Origin: Bacteroidales bacterium UBA4360 | GTDB lineage: Bacteria; Bacteroidota; Bacteroidia; Bacteroidales; UBA932 | Length of the DNA: 64,000 nucleotides | Reading direction: 5' to 3' | Assembly (NCBI GenBank): GCA_002393945.1 | Contig: DGSO01000028.1 | Location: 209,338-273,337, forward strand | Part shown: positions 17,200-24,919 of the stretch, in pieces | Layout: each line of letters begins with the position of its first letter | How positions within the stretch are numbered: position 1 is the first letter of the stretch | The notes under the pieces: generated by a model | Seen by the model: only the letters and a program-made list of their open reading frames with translations | Database searches by the model: none | What the model was told of the DNA's origin: nothing | Program-made: the position numbers and the translations under genes

Positions 17200-18015
17200 G
17201 AGAGAGAAGAAAGCAGAACCGCTGCCCGACATTGCAGCATACAGGGCCCCTTCCTCGTAAAGCTTGTCCTTTATGCCTGCAAGGGCGGGGTACTTCCGGA
17301 AAACGGTTGATTCAAAGTCGTTTTTCAACTCATCCTTCCATGTTGCAGGGTCCTGGAGAAGAACCTCCCTGAGGGGCTTTTCCGGAGTGGCCGGAACTAT
17401 GCCGCGGTAGGCATCGGCAGTGGAGACGGATATTCCTTCCGGGATGTACAGTTTGATGGTGAAACGGCTGATATCCAGCGGGAAAGGCTCAAGAATCTCC
17501 CCCCGGCCGCTGCCGAACATGGGGGTGTTGTAAATGAAGAAGGCGCAGTCGCTGCCAAGGCGGGCGGCATATTCGGCAAGGGCGTCGTCGGCAAGGTCCA
17601 GTCCGGCAAGGGAGGATATCATCCTGAGGGCGAAGGCGGCATCGGCGGAACCGCCTCCGAGTCCGGCGCCCACGGGCGATTTCTTCTGCAGGTAAATCTT
17701 CATCGGCGGGAGGTCAAACTCCTCGGCAAGAAGAAAATACGCCTTTGCCGTGAGGTCCTTCAGAGGGTCCCAGTCTACGCCTTCGGCACGGGAAACCGTT
17801 ATCATGAGCTTCCCGTCCGGGGAAATGGCCTGCACGGCGGGAATGCCTTCAAAACTGCCGATGGTCCTGGAAAAATCGTCACCGGTTACGATTTCGAGGG
17901 TGTCGGAAAAATCGGCTGAAGGGACAAAGAGAGTCTCCAGGTTGTGATACCCGTCCTGGCGGCGGGAAAGGACGTTCAGTCCCAGGTTTATCTTGACGTT
18001 AGGATGGGTGATCAT
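17188..18015 (-). CDS. ispE: 4-diphosphocytidyl-2-C-methyl-D-erythritol kinase
   Basis: GHMP-family kinase of the MEP isoprenoid pathway, 275 residues and of normal length. The N-terminal NVKINLGLNVLSRRQDGYHN and the ATP-binding GHMP loop PVGAGLGGGSADAAF (about residues 94-108) are clear, and MSGSGSAFF near the C-terminus is the third family motif. A TAGCTTTG box on the minus strand (18021-18028) lies only 5 bases before the ATG. No other MEP genes are nearby. Confidence 0.94.
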   Translation of the reverse strand: MITHPNVKINLGLNVLSRRQDGYHNLETLFVPSADFSDTLEIVTGDDFSRTIGSFEGIPAVQAISPDGKLMITVSRAEGVDWDPLKDLTAKAYFLLAEEFDLPPMKIYLQKKSPVGAGLGGGSADAAFALRMISSLAGLDLADDALAEYAARLGSDCAFFIYNTPMFGSGRGEILEPFPLDISRFTIKLYIPEGISVSTADAYRGIVPATPEKPLREVLLQDPATWKDELKNDFESTVFRKYPALAGIKDKLYEEGALYAAMSGSGSAFFSLSYK

Positions 18016-18020
18016 GGGTA

Positions 18021-18028
18021 CAAAGCTA
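18021..18028 (-). promoter_or_regulatory. TAGCTTTG promoter of ispE
   Basis: The box is on the minus strand, 5 bases upstream of the ATG, a near-leaderless arrangement. Confidence 0.5.
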
Positions 18029-18044
18029 CTAATTTTTTGACGGA

Positions 18045-19202
18045 ATGAGAAGAATATCGATACTTGCCGTGGCGTTTGCCCTGCTGCCGGCCTGTCAAAA
18101 GCCGGACAGGAGCGCCGTGCCGCGTCACATGAGGGAACAGGGGCGCTTCAGCGAATTTGCGTCCACGGGACAGAAGGAAGATGAAAAGGAAGCGGCTCAA
18201 TCCCTGTATCTTACGGCCGTTTCCAATGAGGAGATCCTGCTTTTCAAAGACGGGGAAATAGTTGCCAGGGCGCCGGCGGGGCCCAATCCGGAAAGCCACA
18301 GGGCGCGCGGCGGGCATCTGTATTCAGAAATCATCGACGGTCATGAAACTGTCCTTTTAAAGGATGGAAAGGAACTTTTCCGATATTCCCCGGAAGAAGT
18401 GACGGTGGGTTTTACCATAGTGGACGGGGATATTCATACCCTTGGCCAGAGAGCCGGGCAGGGGTTTTCCTACCGTATCAACGGGAAGGAGGTTTACTCG
18501 GACCCTGCCGGCAGAATAGTGGGGTCAAACCGGCTTTCCGAATGGGATGGCGGGGCGTTTTCAGAGGGTCTTCACTATGCCTACGGGAAACCGCTGGGGC
18601 ACAGTTCCTCGGCCTATGAATACCACGTGATGCGAGGTGCGGAGACCGTGGAAATATTCGAGTCTGGCAGCGCGAATCCTGTTTTTGACATAAGGGTAAT
18701 AGGAGGGAAGGTCTATGTCGCAAAGGAGACAGCATCGGGAAATATAGAGCTCGTCAGCGGCGGGGAGAGTTCGGTTTTCATGTCCACTGCGGTTGAATAT
18801 CCGCACGGAGTATGGATAGCTCCGTACGGAGATGGGGCGATGGTCAAATGGTGCGGCAGGAATTTCGGAGGGAACAGCACATATTGGATATATGCCGGGA
18901 ACACGCTGCTGGAGTACTGCGAGATAAAGTCCTGGGGAATCATTCCGGACATGCTTGCGGGCGGGCACTACGTTACGCTCTATGGCGGCAAGGTGATCCG
19001 GGTGTTCAGCAATCATTCGAGAATCCCCGTTGAGACGAACCGCTATACGTTCACATCTCCCCTTTGTGCCGCCCTGATCGACGGAGAATACCATGTAGCC
19101 CTCTCTGATGCCGATTCCGGAACCCACATCGTCCTGGCCGGCCGCTCCGAACCGTCCGAGTGGCACTTTCCCGGATATTTCACATCCATCCGCCGGGAAT
19201 GA
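18045..19202 (+). CDS. Lipoprotein of unknown function, beta-rich
   Basis: A 385-residue protein with a lipoprotein signal peptide (lipobox LLPAC, Cys18). The body has recurring short units of the type ...LLKDGKELFRY..., ...VDGDIHTLG..., ...IGGKVYVAKE..., suggesting beta-propeller-like repeats; no catalytic motif is visible. It diverges from ispE across a 29-base gap and is followed 24 bases later by tsaE, which has its own promoter. Confidence 0.7.
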   Translation: MRRISILAVAFALLPACQKPDRSAVPRHMREQGRFSEFASTGQKEDEKEAAQSLYLTAVSNEEILLFKDGEIVARAPAGPNPESHRARGGHLYSEIIDGHETVLLKDGKELFRYSPEEVTVGFTIVDGDIHTLGQRAGQGFSYRINGKEVYSDPAGRIVGSNRLSEWDGGAFSEGLHYAYGKPLGHSSSAYEYHVMRGAETVEIFESGSANPVFDIRVIGGKVYVAKETASGNIELVSGGESSVFMSTAVEYPHGVWIAPYGDGAMVKWCGRNFGGNSTYWIYAGNTLLEYCEIKSWGIIPDMLAGGHYVTLYGGKVIRVFSNHSRIPVETNRYTFTSPLCAALIDGEYHVALSDADSGTHIVLAGRSEPSEWHFPGYFTSIRRE

Positions 19203-19213
19203 AGAATAATGAC

Positions 19214-19221
19214 TATCTTTG
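19214..19221 (+). promoter_or_regulatory. TATCTTTG promoter of tsaE
   Basis: The box lies 5 bases upstream of the ATG at 19227. It overlaps an apparent earlier in-frame ATG (19209), which decides the start in favour of 19227. Confidence 0.6.
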
Positions 19222-19226
19222 TGCCG

Positions 19227-19652
19227 ATGAAACACAAGATAGAAATACCCGGCCTGGACAGCCTTGAAACGGCTGCAGCAGAATTCTTGAAGGAGATAGG
19301 GCAGAACCGCCTTGTTGCCCTTTACGGGGCAATGGGGGCGGGAAAAACCACCTTCACCACGGCGGTGTGCAAGGCTCTTGGCGTAGAGGAAGACGCCATA
19401 AGCTCACCCACCTTCGCCATCGTCAATGAATACCGCGCCCGTGGAGGCGAAAGCATATTCCATTTCGATTTCTACCGCATTGACAGGCCTGCAGAGGCAC
19501 TTGACATCGGCCTGTATGATTATCTGGATTCCGGCTGCCTGTGCATAATGGAATGGCCGGAGAACATAGAGGAGCTTCTTCCGGAAGAGACCCTGAAGGT
19601 TTCGATTTCCGTTTCTCCGTCAGGCGCGCGCATTCTCCAGTGGGAGGACTGA
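19227..19652 (+). CDS. tsaE: tRNA threonylcarbamoyladenosine biosynthesis ATPase
   Basis: P-loop protein that supports TsaB/TsaD in making t6A37 on tRNAs reading ANN codons. It has 141 residues, the normal size. Walker A is GAMGAGKTTF (about 38-47), followed by SSPTFAIVNEY and FHFDFYRI, and the conserved IMEWPENI near the end. The start at 19227 is set by the promoter box overlapping the upstream ATG. Confidence 0.94.
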   Translation: MKHKIEIPGLDSLETAAAEFLKEIGQNRLVALYGAMGAGKTTFTTAVCKALGVEEDAISSPTFAIVNEYRARGGESIFHFDFYRIDRPAEALDIGLYDYLDSGCLCIMEWPENIEELLPEETLKVSISVSPSGARILQWED

Positions 19653-19662
19653 TTTTTTTCAC

Positions 19663-19670
19663 TATCTTTG
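19663..19670 (+). promoter_or_regulatory. TATCTTTG promoter of the suf operon
   Basis: The box lies 7 bases before the sufB ATG. Confidence 0.6.
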
Positions 19671-19677
19671 CACTCCT

Positions 19678-21120
19678 ATGTCAGAAGACAAGAAGATAAT
19701 AAAGGAATTCACCTCGGGGGAGTACAAGGAAGGTTTCGTAACCGACGTACAGCAGGAATTCATCCCCAAAGGACTGAATGAAGATATAATAAGGCTCATT
19801 TCCAAGAGGAAAGAAGAGCCTGAGTGGCTGTTGGAATTCAGGCTTGACGCCTTCCGCCGATGGGAGAAAATGCCCATGCCGGACTGGGCGCATCTTGACA
19901 TGCCGGCCATAGATTTTCAGGACATCATCTATTACGCCGCTCCAAAGCAGGACAAGGACAGGCCTAAGGAGATAGACCCCAAGCTGCAGGCGACCTTCGA
20001 CAAGCTGGGCATTCCGCTCAACGAGCGTGAGGTCCTTGCCGGCGTGGTTGCCGTAGATGCCGTCTTTGATTCAGTGTCGGTCACCACCACCTTCCGCAAG
20101 ACCCTTGCAGAGAAGGGAATCATATTCTGCTCCTTCTCCGAGGCCGTAAAAGAGCATCCGGACCTTGTCCGTAAATACCTTGCCAGCGTGGTTCCGCCGG
20201 GGGACAATTACTTTGCCGCACTCAACAGCGCAGTGTTTTCCGACGGCTCCTTCTGCTACATTCCCAAGGGCGTAAAATGCCCGATGGAACTCTCCAGCTA
20301 CTTCCGCATCAACGCCCGCGGCACCGGCCAGTTCGAGCGCACGCTCATTGTTGCTGATGAAGGCTCCTACGTCTCCTACATGGAAGGCTGCACGGCCCCT
20401 ATCAGGGACGAACAGCAGCTCCATGCCGCCGTGGTAGAAATCGTGGTGGAAAAGGATGCCGATGTCAAGTACAGCACCGTCCAGAACTGGTATCCAGGAG
20501 ATGCCCAGGGACGCGGAGGCATCCTGAACCTCGTTACAAAGCGCGGCATATGCAAGGGCAGCGGTTCCCACCTTAGCTGGACGCAGGTTGAAACCGGCTC
20601 TGCAATTACGTGGAAATATCCTTCAACCATATTGAAGGGGGATTACAGCAGCTCGGAGTTTTATTCCGTAGCGGTTACCAACAATTTCCAGCAGGCCGAT
20701 ACCGGCACCAAGATGATTCATCTTGGCCGGGGCACCAAGAGCCGCATAGTGTCCAAGGGCATATCGGCAGGAAAGAGCCAGAACAGCTACAGGGGGCTTG
20801 TGCGCATGGCAAAAGGCGCAGTTGGAGCCCGCAATTACTCACAGTGCGACAGCCTTCTCATCGGCAAGGACTGCGGGGCGCATACCTTCCCGGATATCCA
20901 GTCCTTCAATCCTACCGCAGTGGTTGAACACGAGGCTACCACCTCCAAAATATCGGAGGATCAGCTGTTTTACTGCGGCCAGAGGGGTATAGGCCCGGAG
21001 GATGCCGTAGGACTTATCGTAGGCGGTTATGCACGCGAAGTGCTGTCCCGCCTTCCCATGGAGTTTGCCGTTGAGGCACGTAAACTCCTGCAGGTTTCAC
21101 TTGAGGGTTCAGTTGGCTGA
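19678..21120 (+). CDS. sufB: Fe-S cluster assembly scaffold SufB
   Basis: Component of the SufBCD Fe-S assembly complex in the cytoplasm, 480 residues, full length. Characteristic stretches include DIIYYAAPKQDKD, FCYIPKGVKCPMELS, FERTLIVADEGSYVSYMEGC, QNWYPGD and the C-terminal HEATTSKISEDQLFYC. The stop codon shares one base with the start of the next gene (a PnuC-like transporter), and sufC follows that. Neither sufS nor sufE/sufU is present here, so the cysteine desulfurase must be elsewhere. Confidence 0.96.
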   Translation: MSEDKKIIKEFTSGEYKEGFVTDVQQEFIPKGLNEDIIRLISKRKEEPEWLLEFRLDAFRRWEKMPMPDWAHLDMPAIDFQDIIYYAAPKQDKDRPKEIDPKLQATFDKLGIPLNEREVLAGVVAVDAVFDSVSVTTTFRKTLAEKGIIFCSFSEAVKEHPDLVRKYLASVVPPGDNYFAALNSAVFSDGSFCYIPKGVKCPMELSSYFRINARGTGQFERTLIVADEGSYVSYMEGCTAPIRDEQQLHAAVVEIVVEKDADVKYSTVQNWYPGDAQGRGGILNLVTKRGICKGSGSHLSWTQVETGSAITWKYPSTILKGDYSSSEFYSVAVTNNFQQADTGTKMIHLGRGTKSRIVSKGISAGKSQNSYRGLVRMAKGAVGARNYSQCDSLLIGKDCGAHTFPDIQSFNPTAVVEHEATTSKISEDQLFYCGQRGIGPEDAVGLIVGGYAREVLSRLPMEFAVEARKLLQVSLEGSVG

Positions 21121-21740
21121 TGGATACCGTCCTTTTCATACTTGGAGGCCGCCCGGTGCTGCTTCTGGACCTGGTTAGTTCCATACTGGGGTTCACCTGC
21201 GTTTTCCTTGCAGGCAGGAATTCGAAGTATAATTTCTGGGTGGGATATCTGTATACGGCGGCGCTGTTTTTCCTGTTTTGGAACCGCAGCCTGTATGCGA
21301 GCCTGCTGCTTCAGCCGGTGTCGCTTGCAATTAACATCGTTGGCCACTGGCGCTGGACGCATCCGCGTCCCGAGGAGGAATCGGCAGAGGACCGTTCGGC
21401 ACTCAAGGTGAGCATGCTATCCTGGCCGGCTCGCGTGATATCGGCTGTCGGCGTCCTGGTGGTTGCAGGTGTCTGGGGCTGGACTTTGGACCGGCTTTTC
21501 CCCGCAGACCCTCATCCCTATCTGGACTCCGTGGTGACCGCCCTCATCATCCTGGCACAGTTCCTGAGCGCCCAAAAGAAATGGGACTGCTGGGTGGTCT
21601 GGCTCATCGTGAATGTGACGCAGATGGCCCTGCACCTGAGCGTTGGCAACGTATTTATGTGCGCCGTGTCCGGAATCTACCTCATAAACGGACTGTGGTC
21701 TCTCAAAACGTGGATTAAATTGTACCGAAATAACGGATAA
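21120..21740 (+). CDS. PnuC-like nicotinamide riboside transporter inside the suf operon
   Basis: A 206-residue inner-membrane protein with about seven hydrophobic segments. The second half carries the PnuC pattern: QFLSAQKKWDCWVVWLIVNV followed by a Gly-containing helix and a C-terminal GLWSLKTW; the first half has NSKYNFWVGY and IVGHWRW. PnuC proteins move vitamin-like substrates such as nicotinamide riboside (relatives move thiamine or riboflavin) by facilitated diffusion. It overlaps the sufB stop by one base and ends one base before sufC, so it is translated within the suf mRNA. The substrate is uncertain. Confidence 0.85.
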   Translation: MDTVLFILGGRPVLLLDLVSSILGFTCVFLAGRNSKYNFWVGYLYTAALFFLFWNRSLYASLLLQPVSLAINIVGHWRWTHPRPEEESAEDRSALKVSMLSWPARVISAVGVLVVAGVWGWTLDRLFPADPHPYLDSVVTALIILAQFLSAQKKWDCWVVWLIVNVTQMALHLSVGNVFMCAVSGIYLINGLWSLKTWIKLYRNNG

Positions 21741-21741
21741 T

Positions 21742-22476
21742 ATGCTTGAAATAAAGAATTTGCACGCCCGTATAGGCGACAAGGAAATACTCAAGGGAAT
21801 TGACCTTACCATCGGCAAGGGAGAGGTCCATGCAGTGATGGGCCCCAACGGTGCGGGCAAGAGTACGCTCAGCGCGGTCCTCACCGGCAGGCCGGACTAT
21901 GAGGTCACGGAAGGCACTATTACCTTCATGGGCCGGAACCTTCTGGAAATGAGCCCTGAAGAGCGCTCCTGGGCCGGTATTTTCCTCAGCTTCCAGTACC
22001 CGGTAGAGATTCCGGGCGTGTCCATTACTGCCTTCATGAAAGCTGCGCTGGCCGCCCGCCGCAAGGCTCAGGGCCTTCCCGAGCTCAAGGCCGGTGAGTT
22101 CCTCAAGCTTCAGAAGGAGAAGATGGCGGCGCTCAGGATGAACCCCGATTTTGCAAAACGCGAAGTTAACGTGGGCTTTTCCGGCGGCGAAAAGAAGCGC
22201 AATGAAATCTTCCAGATGGCCATGCTGGAGCCCGTCCTTTCCATCCTGGACGAAACCGACAGCGGCCTCGACGTGGACGCCCTCAAGATAGTTGCCGACG
22301 GCGTAAACGCCCTCAGGACCCCCGAACGCTCCTCCATCATCATCACCCACTACCACAAGCTTTTGGAATACGTTCAGCCCGATGTGGTGCACGTCCTCAA
22401 GGCCGGCCGCATAGTCACAACCGGCGGCCGCGAGCTCATAGAAGCAATTGAATCCAAGGGCTTTGACCAGTTTTAG
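21742..22476 (+). CDS. sufC: Fe-S assembly ATPase SufC
   Basis: ABC-type ATPase that powers the SufBCD scaffold, 244 residues. Walker A GPNGAGKST (about 34-42), signature FSGGEKKRNEIFQ, Walker B LSILDETDSGLD and the switch His in IIITHYHKLL are all present and typical. It lies one base downstream of the pnuC-like gene. Confidence 0.97.
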   Translation: MLEIKNLHARIGDKEILKGIDLTIGKGEVHAVMGPNGAGKSTLSAVLTGRPDYEVTEGTITFMGRNLLEMSPEERSWAGIFLSFQYPVEIPGVSITAFMKAALAARRKAQGLPELKAGEFLKLQKEKMAALRMNPDFAKREVNVGFSGGEKKRNEIFQMAMLEPVLSILDETDSGLDVDALKIVADGVNALRTPERSSIIITHYHKLLEYVQPDVVHVLKAGRIVTTGGRELIEAIESKGFDQF

Positions 22477-22479
22477 CGC

Positions 22480-23067
22480 ATGGGACACGGCAAGTACATA
22501 GACCCAATCTGCGGAGAATCTTACAAGGTCGCCGCAGGTGAAACCCTCCGCCTCTCGTACGTCATCCTCCCGGGCGAAAGCCGCAGCATCGACGTTGCCG
22601 TAGACCTCACCGGCGAAGGCGCAGCCCTTGAGCTCACGGCCCTCTACCTCTCCGGTGCCGATGAAACGGTCCGCATCCGCACGCTAGTGCACCACCGCGT
22701 AAAGAACTGCCATTCCCGTCAGCTCATAAAAGGCATCGCCGGCGGCAGTGCCGACGTCCGCTTTGACGGCGTAATCGTCGTCGCCCCCGGAGCCGACGGC
22801 ACAGAAGCCCTCCAGGAAAACCACAACATCATCCTCTCCGACACCGCAAAGGTCGAAACCCTTCCACAGCTGGAGATCTATGCCGATGACGTAAAATGCT
22901 CCCACGGTGCCACCGTGGGCCGCCTCGGGGAGGAAGAACTCTTCTACATGCGTTCCCGCGGCATCCCTGAGAAGGAAGCCAAGGTGCTGCAGATGCTCTC
23001 CTTCATCTCTCCAGTGGTTCCAGAAGGCCGGGAAGAAGAAATCGCCGCCGCACTTACGAAGTTGTAA
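22480..23067 (+). CDS. Short SufD-like protein (core beta-helix only)
   Basis: A 195-residue protein matching only the C-terminal half of SufD: VHHRVKNCHSRQLIKGI, QENHNIILSDTAKVETLPQL, DDVKCSHGATVGRL and YMRSRGIPEKEA. SufD proteins are usually above 400 residues, so the N-terminal domain is absent. There is no frameshift or leftover upstream coding sequence; the ATG sits 3 bases after sufC, so this is a compact gene, not a broken one. It should still pair with SufB through the beta-helix and supply the conserved His in CSHGAT. Confidence 0.9.
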   Translation: MGHGKYIDPICGESYKVAAGETLRLSYVILPGESRSIDVAVDLTGEGAALELTALYLSGADETVRIRTLVHHRVKNCHSRQLIKGIAGGSADVRFDGVIVVAPGADGTEALQENHNIILSDTAKVETLPQLEIYADDVKCSHGATVGRLGEEELFYMRSRGIPEKEAKVLQMLSFISPVVPEGREEEIAAALTKL

Positions 23068-23076
23068 TACTTTTGC

Positions 23077-23084
23077 TATCTTTG
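23077..23084 (+). promoter_or_regulatory. TATCTTTG box 4 bases before the PUL regulator start
   Basis: The box ends 4 bases before the ATG at 23089, a near-leaderless transcript. Confidence 0.6.
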
Positions 23085-23088
23085 CCTT

Positions 23089-24714
23089 ATGAGGCAGAAG
23101 CACGCCACATTGTTAATAGCACTTGCCCTTCTTACGTCATGCCATGTGTATGGCCCTGACCGCCAGACAGAGGCCTTGCTGCAGGAACTTGACGGTTACG
23201 TGGGTTCCAGGGAGGTCTATGTCGCAAGGAAGAAAAGCCAGATGGAAACGCTCTCCAAGCTGGCCGGGCAGGTATCCGCTCCCGAGCGTCGGTTCGACCT
23301 TGAAATGCGCATCGCCCAGGAGTACTTCGCCTTCAGCTTTGACTCTACCCAGGCATATCTCAAGCACTGCCAGAACCTGGCCAGAGACGTCCTCAGAGAC
23401 AGGGACAGGTACAACGAGGCCTCAATCCTGCTCGGCCATCTGTATGCCAAGGCCGGCAGCTACATGGAAGCCCAGAATCTTCTCTATAACGGGATAGACA
23501 CGCTTTCTCTTTCCGACACCCAAAAGATCGACTACCTCCTGACACTGTATGATTTCAGCCGGGACCTCTCCGGCGACTCCGGCATGGTGGAAAAACTTTC
23601 TATAATGGATATGGAAAGCATACGGGACAGGCTGTTGCCGATGCTCCCAAAGGATTCAGAAAACTGGCGCGTTCTCACGATGCATGATTATTTCGGCCGT
23701 GGGGAATATCAGAAGGCAGACAGCGTCTGCCGTCGCATCATTTCCGGCTACACTACGGAGAACCATTCCTATGCCGTTTATGCCTATGAGCTGTCAACTA
23801 TCCGGGAATCTATGGGAAAGCCGGAAGAGCAGATGCAGTGGCTCGTAAAATCGGCAGAGAGTGACATCATAAATGCCGTCAAGGACTATGCATCCCTTAC
23901 GGTTGTGGCCCAGAAGATACTGCCTGTAGACGTGGAGCGGTCTTTCCGATACCTTCAGATAGCGCAGGAAGATGCCATTTTCTATAATGCGAAGCTGCGC
24001 CCCTGGCAGATTTCCCGTTTTATGATGCGGGTAGAAGGGGCCTATTCGGACAGGCAGTCCAAAACCTCGAGGATGCTGCAGGTGATGATAGTCCTCATGG
24101 CGGTATTGTCCGCAGGCCTTATCATCATCTCCTATTTCCTTTCCCAGCGTTCAAAGAAGCTTGCCAAGGCCAAGGCCGAACTTGAAAGCAGCAACACGCA
24201 GCTTGCATCGGCAAATATCACCCTCAACGACCTCAACCGCCAGATTTCCCGTGCCGATGCCGTCAAGGAAGAGTACATCGTCCAGTTCCTGGAAGGCCTT
24301 TCCAGCCAGATTTCCACTATCAGGACAGAGGATAACCGCTTCCGCAACCTCCTCAAGCAAGGGAAGGCCGACCAACTCCTGAAGGAGCTCTCCATATCGG
24401 GCCGTTCCGAAAAGGCCCGCGACAGTTTCTACCAGACGTTCGATTCTACATTCCTTGGCCTGTATCCCAACTTTGTCGAGCAGTTTAACGCCCTTCTTAA
24501 GGAAGAGGCTCGCATTCATCCGCCTAAAGGGCGTCTCACGACGGAGCTTCGCATCTTTGCCCTTATCCGTCTTGGCGTCGACGACTCCAAGGAGATAGCC
24601 CGCATTCTGGACTACTCGGTGAGCACTATCTACAATAACAAGGTATCCGTCAAGAACGCCGCTCTGGAAGACCGCGACGGCTTTGAGGATAGGGTCAAAA
24701 TGATAGGAAAGTAG
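23089..24714 (+). CDS. Membrane-bound TPR/HTH regulator (DUF6377-type), probable PUL regulator
   Basis: A 541-residue protein with a lipoprotein-like N-terminus (LLTSC), an extracytoplasmic helical region with TPR-like repeats (about 30-320), one membrane segment (about 327-349, MLQVMIVLMAVLSAGLIIIS), a coiled coil (SQRSKKLAKAKAELESS) and a cytoplasmic C-terminus. The C-terminus has LTTELRIFALIRLGVDDSKE and ILDYSVSTIYNNK, a LuxR-like helix-turn-helix. Proteins of this build commonly lie beside SusC/SusD genes in Bacteroidetes. By position it should sense glycan in the periplasm and control the genes from 24920 on. Confidence 0.82.
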   Translation: MRQKHATLLIALALLTSCHVYGPDRQTEALLQELDGYVGSREVYVARKKSQMETLSKLAGQVSAPERRFDLEMRIAQEYFAFSFDSTQAYLKHCQNLARDVLRDRDRYNEASILLGHLYAKAGSYMEAQNLLYNGIDTLSLSDTQKIDYLLTLYDFSRDLSGDSGMVEKLSIMDMESIRDRLLPMLPKDSENWRVLTMHDYFGRGEYQKADSVCRRIISGYTTENHSYAVYAYELSTIRESMGKPEEQMQWLVKSAESDIINAVKDYASLTVVAQKILPVDVERSFRYLQIAQEDAIFYNAKLRPWQISRFMMRVEGAYSDRQSKTSRMLQVMIVLMAVLSAGLIIISYFLSQRSKKLAKAKAELESSNTQLASANITLNDLNRQISRADAVKEEYIVQFLEGLSSQISTIRTEDNRFRNLLKQGKADQLLKELSISGRSEKARDSFYQTFDSTFLGLYPNFVEQFNALLKEEARIHPPKGRLTTELRIFALIRLGVDDSKEIARILDYSVSTIYNNKVSVKNAALEDRDGFEDRVKMIGK

Positions 24715-24776
24715 TAGAATCCGGGTTCCAAATCCACTACTTTTTTACCTTTTTAAATAGTTTTAATTTATTGTTA

Positions 24777-24801
24777 AACAGGTATTTGTCTACTACCTGT
24801 T
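24777..24801. promoter_or_regulatory. Inverted repeat upstream of susC, candidate operator
   Basis: AACAGGTA (24777-24784) and TACCTGTT (24794-24801) form a perfect 8-bp inverted repeat with a 9-base spacer, 44 bases upstream of the TAATTTTG box. TACTACC-type motifs recur around it (24791-24807). Confidence 0.45.
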
Positions 24802-24845
24802 ACTACCAAATTATTATCGTACGCGCGTTGGTATGTGAAAGCGGA

Positions 24846-24853
24846 TAATTTTG
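24846..24853 (+). promoter_or_regulatory. TAATTTTG promoter of the SusC/SusD operon
   Basis: The box is followed by a 66-base leader rich in CCAAC/CCAA repeats (24886-24914) ahead of the susC-like ATG. Confidence 0.5.
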
Positions 24854-24919
24854 CCTATGCCAGAAGCAGAAACACATTTGTAAACCAACCAATAACCAAC
24901 GCACAACCAACCAAAGCGT

